Part shown: positions 6,229 through 14,691 of the stretch, piece by piece
How positions within the stretch are numbered: position 1 is the first letter of the stretch
Layout: every line of letters begins with the position of its first letter
Assembly: GCA_903838055.1 (NCBI GenBank)
Contig: CAILWV010000082.1
Coordinates: forward strand, 1 to 41,216
Direction: 5' to 3'
DNA length: 41,216 bases
Origin: an uncultured Bacteroidota bacterium
GTDB taxonomy: Bacteria > Bacteroidota > Bacteroidia > Flavobacteriales > Flavobacteriaceae
Made by a program: the position numbers and the translations under genes
The notes under the pieces: model-generated
Told to the model about the DNA's origin: nothing
The model's input: the letters and a program-made list of their open reading frames with translations, nothing else
The model's database searches: none

Positions 6229-8676
6229 ATGATAGTATTAAAATTTGGCGGAACTTCAGTTGCCAATGCTCAAAATATCCAAAAGGTTATCCAAATCGTT
6301 AACCAAAAAGCTAAAGAAAACAAACTTGCTGTAGTAGTATCTGCCTTGAGCGGCGTTACTGATATGCTACTTAATGCATCTGAAAAAGCTTCAAATAAAG
6401 ATGAAGTTTATAAAGTTGTTTTAGATGAAATAAAGCAAAAACATTTTGTAGCAATTACCGATTTAGTTGAAACATCGAATCAGAATGCACTATTAATAAA
6501 AATAAATAGTCAAATTAATCAACTACAAACACTATTAGACGGATGTTTTCTTTTAGGTGAATTATCGCCAAGAACTGCAGATGCAATTGCAGGTTTTGGA
6601 GAATTATTATCTTCACAGATAATCGCTACTGCCTTACAGCAAAGCTTACCAAATAGCAATTTTAAAGATAGCAGGGAGTTAATTAAAACAAATTCTAATT
6701 TTAGTAAAGCTGTAGTTGACTTTGTATTATCTAATAAATTAATTGCAGATTATTTCAGTTCAAACACTTCTCAAGCTGTAGTTTTACCTGGATTTATTGC
6801 CTCGTCTGAAGATGGAAATACCACAACTCTAGGTCGTGGGGGGTCAGATTATTCTGCTGCCATTCTTGCTAACGGATTAAAATCAGATGCCTTAGAAATA
6901 TGGACTGATGTAAACGGTATGTTTACTGCCAACCCAAAAATTGTAAAACAAGCGCAACCTATTGAATCTATTTCCTATCAAGAGGCAATGGAATTGTCCC
7001 ATTTTGGAGCCAAAGTTCTTTATCCGCCAACAATTCAACCGGTTTTAAAAGCTGCTATTCCTATATGGATAAAAAACACTTTTGATCCGGATGCTTACGG
7101 GACATTAATTTCAAATAACCCAGATGCTAATGCGAATCCAATAAAAGGAATTTCACATATAGATACTATTGCACTTTTAACTTTGGAAGGCTCAGGAATG
7201 ATTGGTGTTGCTGGTTCTTCCAAAAGGTTATTTGAAGTGCTTTCGAGAGAAAATATTAATGTTATTTTTATCACGCAAGCCTCTTCAGAACATTCTATTT
7301 GTATAGGAATTCAAAATCAAGATGCACAAAAAGCTAAAACAGCAATTGATAACACCTTTGAATTAGAGATTTCGCAAAATAAAATAGATCCTTGTATTGT
7401 TGAAAAAGATTTATGCATCGTTGCTTTGGTTGGTGAAAGCATGAAAAACCACCAAGGATTGAGTGGTAAAATGTTTAGTACTTTAGGTAAAAACAATGTA
7501 AACATTAGAGCTATTGCACAAGGGGCATCTGAAAGAAATATATCTGTAGTGATTAATGAAAAAGATGTAAAGAAAGCATTAAATACCTTGCACGAACGCT
7601 TCTTTGAGGATAATACAAAACAGTTGAATTTGTTTGTAATGGGAGTTGGAAATGTAGGTGAAAAATTTATAGATCAGATTAACCAACAAAATAAATTTCT
7701 TAAGGAAAATTTAAAGCTTAACGTTCGTGTAGTAGCTATTTCCAATTCTAGAAAAATGTATTTTGATGAAGAAGGAATACAACTAAAAGATTGGAAACAG
7801 TTATTAGAAAATGGAGAAACTGCAGATGTAAATCAATTTATAGCTAATGCAAAAGAACTGAATTTACGAAACAGTATTTTTGTTGATATTACAGCTAATG
7901 GCGACATAGCTTCTATTTATGATCAATTTTTAAAACAAAATATTGCTGTAGTAACATGTAACAAAATTGCGTGTTCGTCACAATATGATAATTATAAAAA
8001 TTTAAAATCTCTATCTCGAAAATACAATGCACCTTTCTTGTTTGAAACTAATGTTGGTGCAGGATTACCAATTATTGATACTTTAAAACATCTAATTGCA
8101 TCGGGAGATAAAGTAAACCGAATCAATGCTGTTTTATCTGGAAGTTTGAATTTTATTTTTAATAATTTCAGCGAAAACTACAGCTTTCACGATGTGGTAA
8201 AAGAAGCTGGATTACAAGGTTTTACAGAGCCCGATCCAAAAATTGATTTAAGTGGTGTTGATGTTGCCAGAAAGATATTAATATTAATTCGTGAAAGCGG
8301 TTATCCAATGGAAATGGAAGATATTACTAATAATTCTTTCCTTCCACATGAATGTATGGAAACTAAAACTAATGAAGATTTCTTTAAATCTTTAATTAAA
8401 CATTCTAATCATTTTGAAAACCTTTTGGCGGAAGCAAAATCAAAAGAATCTCGATTAAAGTTTGTTGCTTCTTTTGAAAATGGCAAAGCAAGTGTTGGAT
8501 TACAATTTATACCAACGGATAGCCCATTTTATAATTTAGAAGGAAAAGACAATATCGTTCAGTTTTATACTGATAGATATGTAGACCAACCTTTATTAAT
8601 AAAAGGCGCTGGTGCAGGTGCTGCAGTTACGGCATCCGGTATTTTTGCCGATGTAATCAGAATTGGAAATGTTTAA
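6229..8676 (+). CDS. thrA: Bifunctional aspartokinase / homoserine dehydrogenase
   Basis: An 815-residue fused enzyme that catalyses the first and third steps from aspartate to homoserine. The N-terminal kinase begins with KFGGTSVANAQNIQKV and has the TTLGRGGSDYSA motif near residue 205. Two ACT-type regulatory segments follow at about 310-460 (LTLEGSGMIGVAGSSKRLFE, then ALVGESMKNHQGLSGKMF). The homoserine dehydrogenase part starts near residue 465 with the nucleotide-binding GVGNVG, then has NVGAGLPIIDTLKHL and GFTEPDPKIDLSGVDVARK. The length and order match ThrA/MetL-type fusions. The threonine leader upstream and thrB and thrC downstream mark it as the threonine-regulated copy. Feedback inhibition through the ACT region is expected from the family. 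Confidence 0.97.
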   Translation: MIVLKFGGTSVANAQNIQKVIQIVNQKAKENKLAVVVSALSGVTDMLLNASEKASNKDEVYKVVLDEIKQKHFVAITDLVETSNQNALLIKINSQINQLQTLLDGCFLLGELSPRTADAIAGFGELLSSQIIATALQQSLPNSNFKDSRELIKTNSNFSKAVVDFVLSNKLIADYFSSNTSQAVVLPGFIASSEDGNTTTLGRGGSDYSAAILANGLKSDALEIWTDVNGMFTANPKIVKQAQPIESISYQEAMELSHFGAKVLYPPTIQPVLKAAIPIWIKNTFDPDAYGTLISNNPDANANPIKGISHIDTIALLTLEGSGMIGVAGSSKRLFEVLSRENINVIFITQASSEHSICIGIQNQDAQKAKTAIDNTFELEISQNKIDPCIVEKDLCIVALVGESMKNHQGLSGKMFSTLGKNNVNIRAIAQGASERNISVVINEKDVKKALNTLHERFFEDNTKQLNLFVMGVGNVGEKFIDQINQQNKFLKENLKLNVRVVAISNSRKMYFDEEGIQLKDWKQLLENGETADVNQFIANAKELNLRNSIFVDITANGDIASIYDQFLKQNIAVVTCNKIACSSQYDNYKNLKSLSRKYNAPFLFETNVGAGLPIIDTLKHLIASGDKVNRINAVLSGSLNFIFNNFSENYSFHDVVKEAGLQGFTEPDPKIDLSGVDVARKILILIRESGYPMEMEDITNNSFLPHECMETKTNEDFFKSLIKHSNHFENLLAEAKSKESRLKFVASFENGKASVGLQFIPTDSPFYNLEGKDNIVQFYTDRYVDQPLLIKGAGAGAAVTASGIFADVIRIGNV

Positions 8677-8769
8677 TTTAGTCCAATAGTCAAAAAGCAT
8701 AAAAATCCAAAAAAAGGATTTATTTTTATGACCAACTTGACATTATGACTTTAAAAACTTTATGACTTT
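8677..8769 (+). repeat. Low-complexity thrA-thrB spacer with repeated TATGACTTTA words
   Basis: The spacer contains TTATGACTTTA at 8743-8753 and 8760-8770 and a third partial copy at 8768-8775 that runs into the thrB start. Before these lies AAATCC-(A)7-GGATTT (8703-8721) followed by ATTTTT, a weak hairpin that could cause partial termination. Short iterated spacers of this kind seem to recur in Flavobacterium genomes, but I cannot count copies here. Confidence 0.5.
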
Positions 8770-9690
8770 ATGACTGACATTAAAATATTTTGTCCAGCAA
8801 CAATAGCTAATCTATCTTGTGGATTTGACGTTTTAGGCTTGTGCTTAGAAGCTGTTGGAGATGAGATGATTATCCGTAAAGTAAAGGAAAAAGGAATTAG
8901 AATTACAAAAATAACAGGAGCTGACTTACCTCTAGAAACTGAAAAAAATGTTGCTGGAGTTGCTGCTTTGGCTTTATTAAATAGTATTAATTCGGAATAT
9001 GGATTTGAAATTGAAATTCATAAAAAAATAAAAGCAGGAAGCGGCATTGGAAGTTCCTCAGCTAGTGCTGCAGGTGCGGTTTTTGGTATCAACGAATTAC
9101 TAGAAAAACCTTTTTCAAGAGCTGAATTAGTAGAATTTGCTATGAAAGGTGAAGTAGTTGCAAGCGGAAGTGAACATGCAGACAACGTTGCCCCTTGCCT
9201 ATTGGGAGGATTTACATTAGTTAGAGGTTACAATCCATTGGATGTAATTCGTATAGAAAGTCCTGAAGATCTTTTCGCTGTAGTATTACATCCTCAAATT
9301 GAAGTGAAAACTTCCGATTCAAGAGCGGTATTAGAACCAATGATATCCCTAAAATCTGCTATTACTCAATGGGGAAATGTAGGAGGATTAATAGCTGGTT
9401 TATATACTAAAGATTACGAATTAATAGGTCGTTCCTTACAAGATGTTATTGTGGAACCATTACGAAAACATCTAATCCCAAACTTTGATGAAGTGAAATA
9501 TGCTGCTATTCAAAGTGGCGCTTTAGGAGCAGGAATTTCGGGTGCAGGACCCTCTATTTTTGCATTGTGCAAAGGATTTGCTACAGCAAAAAAAGTAGCA
9601 ATTGCAATGGAAAATGAATATTTAACCACTAAAATTCCAGCGGATATTCATATATCAAAAATAAATCCAATTGGAGTAACAATAATTTAA
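8770..9690 (+). CDS. thrB: Homoserine kinase
   Basis: A 306-residue GHMP-family kinase that phosphorylates homoserine to O-phosphohomoserine in the cytoplasm. It opens with CPATIANLSCGFDVLG, the usual N-terminal motif. The ATP-binding loop is KAGSGIGSSSASAAG at about residues 88-102, and the C-terminal GAGISGAGPSIFALC is the third GHMP motif. The start at 8770 is the last of several overlapping TATGACT words and is the one that aligns with family N-termini. It sits between thrA (93-bp gap) and thrC (42-bp gap) as the middle gene of the threonine operon. Confidence 0.96.
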   Translation: MTDIKIFCPATIANLSCGFDVLGLCLEAVGDEMIIRKVKEKGIRITKITGADLPLETEKNVAGVAALALLNSINSEYGFEIEIHKKIKAGSGIGSSSASAAGAVFGINELLEKPFSRAELVEFAMKGEVVASGSEHADNVAPCLLGGFTLVRGYNPLDVIRIESPEDLFAVVLHPQIEVKTSDSRAVLEPMISLKSAITQWGNVGGLIAGLYTKDYELIGRSLQDVIVEPLRKHLIPNFDEVKYAAIQSGALGAGISGAGPSIFALCKGFATAKKVAIAMENEYLTTKIPADIHISKINPIGVTII

Positions 9691-9693
9691 AGG

Positions 9694-9729
9694 TTCTAGG
9701 CACCAAAACCTTGATCCCAAAACCTAGAA
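9694..9729 (+). repeat. Short inverted repeat just before thrC
   Basis: TTCTAGG (9694-9700) and CCTAGAA (9723-9729) can form a 7-bp stem around a 22-nt loop that ends three bases before the thrC ATG. It could mask the thrC start or be a degenerate dispersed repeat. There is no direct evidence for either. Confidence 0.45.
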
Positions 9730-9732
9730 AAC

Positions 9733-11022
9733 ATGAATTACTACAGTCTAAACAACAAAAATACGAGAGTTTCATTTCAAGAAGCCGTAATTCAAGGACT
9801 TGCTCCAGATAAAGGATTGTATTTTCCGGAACAAATAGCACCTTTATCAAAATCATTTTTTGAATCTATCGATAATTTATCTAATGAAGAAATAGCATTT
9901 GAAGTTATTCGACAATTTGTAGCAAATGAAATTCCAGAATCAGAACTTAAACAAATTATTGCAGAAACACTTTGTTTTGAATTTCCATGCATATCTGTAG
10001 AGAAAAATGTATTTTCTTTAGAATTATACCATGGTCCAACTATGGCTTTTAAAGATGTTGGCGCACGATTTATGTCTCGTTGCTTGGCATACTTCAATAA
10101 AGGGAAAGACATGAAAAATACAGTTCTAGTTGCTACATCGGGAGATACTGGAGGCGCTGTTGCAAGTGGTTTTCTTGGGGTTAAAGGTGTAGAAGTTGTT
10201 ATCCTTTATCCTTCAGGAAAAGTAAGTGATATTCAAGAAAGACAACTTACAACTTTAGGACAAAACATTAAAGCTCTAGAAGTAGATGGCGTTTTTGACG
10301 ACTGTCAGGATATGGTAAAAAAAGCATTTTTAGATACTGATTTACAATACAAAAATCTTACTTCTGCTAACTCTATTAATATTGCCCGTTGGCTACCGCA
10401 AATGTTTTATTTTTTCTTTGCTTATAAAGAATTAAAAAAATACAACAAACCATTAATTGTTTCCTGCCCTAGTGGGAATTTTGGAAATATTTGTGCTGGA
10501 ATATTAGCAAAAAAATTAGGATTACCTATTTCACATTTTGTTGCATCTACTAATATTAATGACACTGTTCCAAAGTACTTAGAAAACGGAATATACGATG
10601 CTAAACCTTCAATAGCTACAATTTCTAATGCTATGGATGTTGGAAATCCAAGTAATTTTGTACGCATCCAAGAAATGTATAATAATGATTTAAATGAGTT
10701 TAGTAAAGATTTTTCTTCTTATTCATTTTCAGACGAAGAGACAAAAATCGAAATGCAAAAAATATTCTCAAATACAAGTTACATCGCCGAGCCACATGGA
10801 GCTGTTGGCTATTTAGGATTGAAAAAAGAGCTTGCTACAAATCCAGATAGTATTGGAGTATTTCTAGAAACAGCACATCCGATTAAATTTTTAGATATAG
10901 TTGAACCAGTATTGAATATTAAATTAGAAATTCCAAAACAAATAGAGAGTGTTTTAGGAAAGGAAAAAATTAAATTGAAAATAAAAAACTTTTCCGATCT
11001 TAAGCAGTACTTATCTAAATAG
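9733..11022 (+). CDS. thrC: Threonine synthase
   Basis: A 429-residue PLP enzyme that converts O-phosphohomoserine to threonine, the last step of the pathway. The N-terminus (YYSLNNKNTRVSFQEAVIQG) and the PLP-lysine region GPTMAFKDVGARFMSR (Lys near residue 107) are characteristic. The phosphate-binding ATSGDTGGAVASGF and the later SCPSGNFGNICAG also fit. The length matches the bacterial class with a full N-terminal domain. It is the last gene of the thr operon. A 9-bp stem without a T run follows it. Confidence 0.97.
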   Translation: MNYYSLNNKNTRVSFQEAVIQGLAPDKGLYFPEQIAPLSKSFFESIDNLSNEEIAFEVIRQFVANEIPESELKQIIAETLCFEFPCISVEKNVFSLELYHGPTMAFKDVGARFMSRCLAYFNKGKDMKNTVLVATSGDTGGAVASGFLGVKGVEVVILYPSGKVSDIQERQLTTLGQNIKALEVDGVFDDCQDMVKKAFLDTDLQYKNLTSANSINIARWLPQMFYFFFAYKELKKYNKPLIVSCPSGNFGNICAGILAKKLGLPISHFVASTNINDTVPKYLENGIYDAKPSIATISNAMDVGNPSNFVRIQEMYNNDLNEFSKDFSSYSFSDEETKIEMQKIFSNTSYIAEPHGAVGYLGLKKELATNPDSIGVFLETAHPIKFLDIVEPVLNIKLEIPKQIESVLGKEKIKLKIKNFSDLKQYLSK

Positions 11023-11023
11023 A

Positions 11024-11053
11024 ACAATTATTAATTAATTCTTAAATAATTGT
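11024..11053 (+). terminator. Weak hairpin after thrC
   Basis: ACAATTATT (11024-11032) pairs with AATAATTGT (11045-11053) across a 12-nt loop. It is all but GC-free and is followed by AAGAGAAATAAT, not a T tract. Its position after the operon suits a terminator, but the structure is weak. Confidence 0.3.
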
Positions 11054-11093
11054 AAGAGAAATAATCTTATTATGCTATTTTTTAATTTAGTGT

Positions 11094-11101
11094 TATATTT
11101 G
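11094..11101 (+). promoter_or_regulatory. -7 element of the M4 protease gene
   Basis: TATATTTG matches TAnnTTTG exactly, 22 bp before the ATG. No clear TTG lies 17-23 nt upstream. Confidence 0.5.
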
Positions 11102-11123
11102 GAGCATTAAATTTAAATATTTC

Positions 11124-14063
11124 ATGAAAAAAACTATTCTTTTACTAAGTTTATCTTTGTTTACATTTCAAATTACAATTGGTCAAACTAATAAAAATTT
11201 TAAAGATAATGAATCAATTCAAACCATAGTTCAATTTGAAAATCCGCTTCCTAAAGCTGATGCTTTTGCAAAATTTAAATTGCAAAACAAATTAGACAAG
11301 TCTAATAGTTATGTTCCTACCTATTCAAATACAGATGAAACTGGTCGTAAGCATGAACATTTTCAACAATTTTATAAAGGATTAAAGATAGAATTTGGAA
11401 TAATAATAACTCATAGTTTAAATAATGAAGTCTTCATGATTAATGGTGAAGTTTACAATGCTTCAAATGTTAATACTAATCCTTCTATTAGCGCTGATCA
11501 GGCTTTTAATATCATTATAAATTCTAAACCTAATACACAATACCTTTGGGAATCACCAGATGATGCATTGGTTATGAATTATAAAAAACCAACAGGTGAA
11601 TTATTGATTTTGCCAAATGTAACTACTGGAGCTATAAATTTAGCATATAAATTTGATGTTTATTCAACGCAACCTTTAGCTAGAGATGAAATTTATGTAG
11701 ATGCACAAAACGGAACTATTTTATATAGCAATCCAATAATAAAGCATACTAAACAATTTAATGATAAAATTAATAACTCGGATGAAAACTTTAATGTTTC
11801 ATCTTCTGTAACTGGAACTGCTAATAACACAAAATATAGTGGCAGCAGATCTATTAAAACTACACTAGATGCTTTAACAAACAAGTATATTCTAAAAGAT
11901 GATACACGAGGAGGTGGTGTTCAAACATTTAATAGTGCAAGAACGACTTCGTATCCAACTACTAATTTTTCAGACATTGATAACAATTGGACAACAGCTG
12001 AATTCAATAATACTAATAAGGATATTGGGGCATTAGATGCTCATTGGGGTGCGGAAATGACTTATGATTTTTGGAAAAATAATTTTAATAGAAATAGTTT
12101 TGATGATAATGGTTCGATGTTAAAAAATTATGTTCATTATAGATCTACAGCAAACGCAAGTCTAGTAAATGCTTTTTGGAATGGCGCAGTAATGTCTTAT
12201 GGTGATGGAAATACTACTACTTCGATTCTAACTTCTATTGATGTATGTGGTCATGAAATCGGACATGGAATATGTTCTTCAACAGCAAATTTAGCGTATC
12301 AAAATCAATCAGGAGCTATTAATGAAGGCCTTTCTGATATTTGGGGAGCTTGTATTGAACATTATGGAAGAACTGGTTCTTTAGCAAGTCCGTTTGCAAC
12401 TGGAGTATGGAATATAGCTGAAGATTTAGGATCTTCTCCGTTTAGAAGTATGAGCGCTCCATTAACTAGAGGTAATCCAGATACTTATCTTGGAACTAAT
12501 TGGACAACTACCGGAGATGAAGGAACTTGCACGCCAAGTACAGCTAATGATCAATGCGGTGTTCATAATAACAGTGGTGTAATGAATCATTGGTTTTATA
12601 TAATTACTGTTGGAAAATCAGGAACTAACAATGCTCCTACTCCACGAACTTATTCTGTTACAGGAATTGGAATGGCTAAATCTGCTCAGATTGTTTATTT
12701 TGCTGAAAGAGATTATTTGACTCCAAATGCAACTTATTTAGATATGAGAAACGCTACTCTTCAAGTGGCTAATAATTTATATTGTGGAACAAGTGCAGAG
12801 GTTATTGCAGTAACAAATGCCTGGTATGCAGTAAATGTTGGTAACCAATATGTTGGATATCCTACAGATATCTCTCTTAAAAAAATTGTACAACCACTTT
12901 CAGTTGCTTGTGGTGCATCAAATAATTCTATTATTACTTTTGAAAATTCAGGTACTAATACAATTACTGCTGTGTCAATTTCTTATTCTATTGATGGTGG
13001 TGCAGCAACAAATTTAAGTTGGGCTGGAACTCTATCTTCTTGTCAAACTATGGATTTTCCAATTTCAATTGGAAGTTTAGCAAGAGGAACTCACACTATT
13101 TCTTACACAACAACAACAGTTAGTGATGGAAATAATTCTAATAATACAAAGTCAGCTTTAATTTTAGTAAATGATGCCGGAGTAGTTAATGCGGTAAATA
13201 CTTTCGAATCAGCTTCGGATAATTTGATTTCTTATGATAAAGGAAATACAAATACCCTTTGGCAAAGAGGTCAAGCTGCAGGAACTATTCTTAACAGCAC
13301 AGTTTCAGGTGGTTCTAATGTTTATGGAACAAATCTTTCAGGACAATATCCTAATAGCACTACATCTTATTTAGTTACGCAATGTTATGATTTATCACAA
13401 TATCAAAATCCAAAATTCAAATTTGATATGGCTTTTGATTTTGAACCTGATTATGATTATCTAAATGTTGAATACTCAACTGATGGAGGGATTTCATGGT
13501 CAATATTAGGAAATTCAACTTCAGGTACAACATGGTATAATAGTGCAAACGTTCCAAATGCAACAAATTGTGATAATTGTGTAGGTGCCCAATGGACTGG
13601 TGCTGGAGGAGATCCAAATTTAATTGGCGGAGTAAATTCTGATAAAACTAGTTATAGTTGGAATATGCCTGATTTTGGATATGGAGGAGCTACACCGCAA
13701 TCGAATATTATTTTTAGATTTAATTTTGTTTCAGATCCTGGCGTTACAAATGAAGGGGTGATAATTGACAATTTTGTTATAACAGGAACTCCGTTATTAG
13801 CGAATAGTGAAAATAATTTTGAAACTTTTACTATTTCTCCTAACCCATCAAATGGAAATATATTAATTAGATTATCCTCTTCAGAAGAAGTAAAAGTTGA
13901 TTTATTTGATATTAGAGGTAGAAAATGTTTTAATGCTATTTATGAAAATTCCAATACTTTTTTCAATAAAGAAATTAATCTTGGACAATTGGAAAAAGGA
14001 ATATATCTATTAAATGTTATTTCAGATGGCAAAACGGCAACTAAAAAAGTTATTATTCAATAA
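11124..14063 (+). CDS. Secreted M4-family (thermolysin-like) zinc metalloprotease with T9SS type A domain
   Basis: 979 residues. It has a signal peptide (MKKTILLLSLSLFTFQITIGQ) and a long propeptide of the FTP/PepSY type to about residue 230. The M4 catalytic domain has the zinc motif HEIGH (His377, His381) in DVCGHEIGHGI and the third ligand Glu401 in NEGLSDIWGA; GVHNNSGVMNHWFY lies nearby. After it come a CARDB-like beta domain (about 575-685, with FENSGTN) and a jelly-roll or MAM-like domain (about 690-890). The end is a T9SS type A sorting domain (FTISPNPSNGNI ... LFDIRGR ... LEKGIYLL). It is predicted to be secreted or surface-bound and to degrade peptides outside the cell. It is monocistronic, with its own -7 element and a strong terminator. 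Confidence 0.94.
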   Translation: MKKTILLLSLSLFTFQITIGQTNKNFKDNESIQTIVQFENPLPKADAFAKFKLQNKLDKSNSYVPTYSNTDETGRKHEHFQQFYKGLKIEFGIIITHSLNNEVFMINGEVYNASNVNTNPSISADQAFNIIINSKPNTQYLWESPDDALVMNYKKPTGELLILPNVTTGAINLAYKFDVYSTQPLARDEIYVDAQNGTILYSNPIIKHTKQFNDKINNSDENFNVSSSVTGTANNTKYSGSRSIKTTLDALTNKYILKDDTRGGGVQTFNSARTTSYPTTNFSDIDNNWTTAEFNNTNKDIGALDAHWGAEMTYDFWKNNFNRNSFDDNGSMLKNYVHYRSTANASLVNAFWNGAVMSYGDGNTTTSILTSIDVCGHEIGHGICSSTANLAYQNQSGAINEGLSDIWGACIEHYGRTGSLASPFATGVWNIAEDLGSSPFRSMSAPLTRGNPDTYLGTNWTTTGDEGTCTPSTANDQCGVHNNSGVMNHWFYIITVGKSGTNNAPTPRTYSVTGIGMAKSAQIVYFAERDYLTPNATYLDMRNATLQVANNLYCGTSAEVIAVTNAWYAVNVGNQYVGYPTDISLKKIVQPLSVACGASNNSIITFENSGTNTITAVSISYSIDGGAATNLSWAGTLSSCQTMDFPISIGSLARGTHTISYTTTTVSDGNNSNNTKSALILVNDAGVVNAVNTFESASDNLISYDKGNTNTLWQRGQAAGTILNSTVSGGSNVYGTNLSGQYPNSTTSYLVTQCYDLSQYQNPKFKFDMAFDFEPDYDYLNVEYSTDGGISWSILGNSTSGTTWYNSANVPNATNCDNCVGAQWTGAGGDPNLIGGVNSDKTSYSWNMPDFGYGGATPQSNIIFRFNFVSDPGVTNEGVIIDNFVITGTPLLANSENNFETFTISPNPSNGNILIRLSSSEEVKVDLFDIRGRKCFNAIYENSNTFFNKEINLGQLEKGIYLLNVISDGKTATKKVIIQ

Positions 14064-14082
14064 TATTAATTAATGCTAAAAT

Positions 14083-14123
14083 AATCCCTAATTAAGTTGG
14101 AATCTTAATTAGGGATTTTTTTT
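14083..14123 (+). terminator. Strong terminator between convergent genes
   Basis: AATCCCTAATTAAG (14083-14096) pairs perfectly with CTTAATTAGGGATT (14104-14117) around a 7-nt loop and runs into a T tract. It ends the M4 protease transcript. It could also act, less well, on the minus-strand transcript of the DinB-like gene. Confidence 0.88.
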
Positions 14124-14145
14124 AGTGTAAATGTTGTTCTTGTTC

Positions 14146-14664
14146 TTATAAATATCTTTCTTCAAAAATTCTTTGGTGGTGATTTTGATGTCCAATAATT
14201 ACAAATCCAATAGCACGAACAGAGATTGGATTATTGGAAGCAATTCCAATATTTAAAAGTTGTTCTTCTTTAAATGATTTGTATAAATACATAGTTGCAT
14301 GCCGAACAGCAGATAATTCAGTTAGTAATTCCATGATACTTCTACTATTTCCATTAGCTGCATTTACATAATCATTTTCTTCAAATCCTGGTAATTCAGT
14401 AGAATCATTTCTTGCAAAACGTAAAGCACGATAAGAAAAAACTCTTTCTGCATCAATAATATGTTGAATAATATCTTTAATTGTCCATTTGTCTTCTTCA
14501 TAGCTGTAATCAAATTTATCCATAGGAATATCTTGAACAAATTTTATAAATCGATGCAATGAAATTTCTAATTCTTCTAATAAAGTATATTCATCTACTA
14601 CATTTGAAATGTAACTTCCATAGAAAGATGCATATTCAGATGGTGTTATTTGTGATACTTTCAT
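14146..14664 (-). CDS. DinB/YfiT-like four-helix protein
   Basis: 172 residues with the layout of the DinB-like superfamily: a tryptophan-containing helix end (YEEDKWTIKDIIQHIIDAER), a middle helix with SAVRHATMYLYKSF, and a C-terminal GHQNHHQRIFEERYL. His residues in the HIID and GHQNHHQ segments are where family members bind a metal ion. Some relatives are thiol-dependent transferases; the substrate here is unknown. It lies 27 bp downstream of ppc on the same strand and is probably co-transcribed with it, though no functional link is apparent. Confidence 0.8.
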   Translation of the reverse strand: MKVSQITPSEYASFYGSYISNVVDEYTLLEELEISLHRFIKFVQDIPMDKFDYSYEEDKWTIKDIIQHIIDAERVFSYRALRFARNDSTELPGFEENDYVNAANGNSRSIMELLTELSAVRHATMYLYKSFKEEQLLNIGIASNNPISVRAIGFVIIGHQNHHQRIFEERYL

Positions 14665-14691
14665 AATTTTAATTTATATTAATTATTTTTT

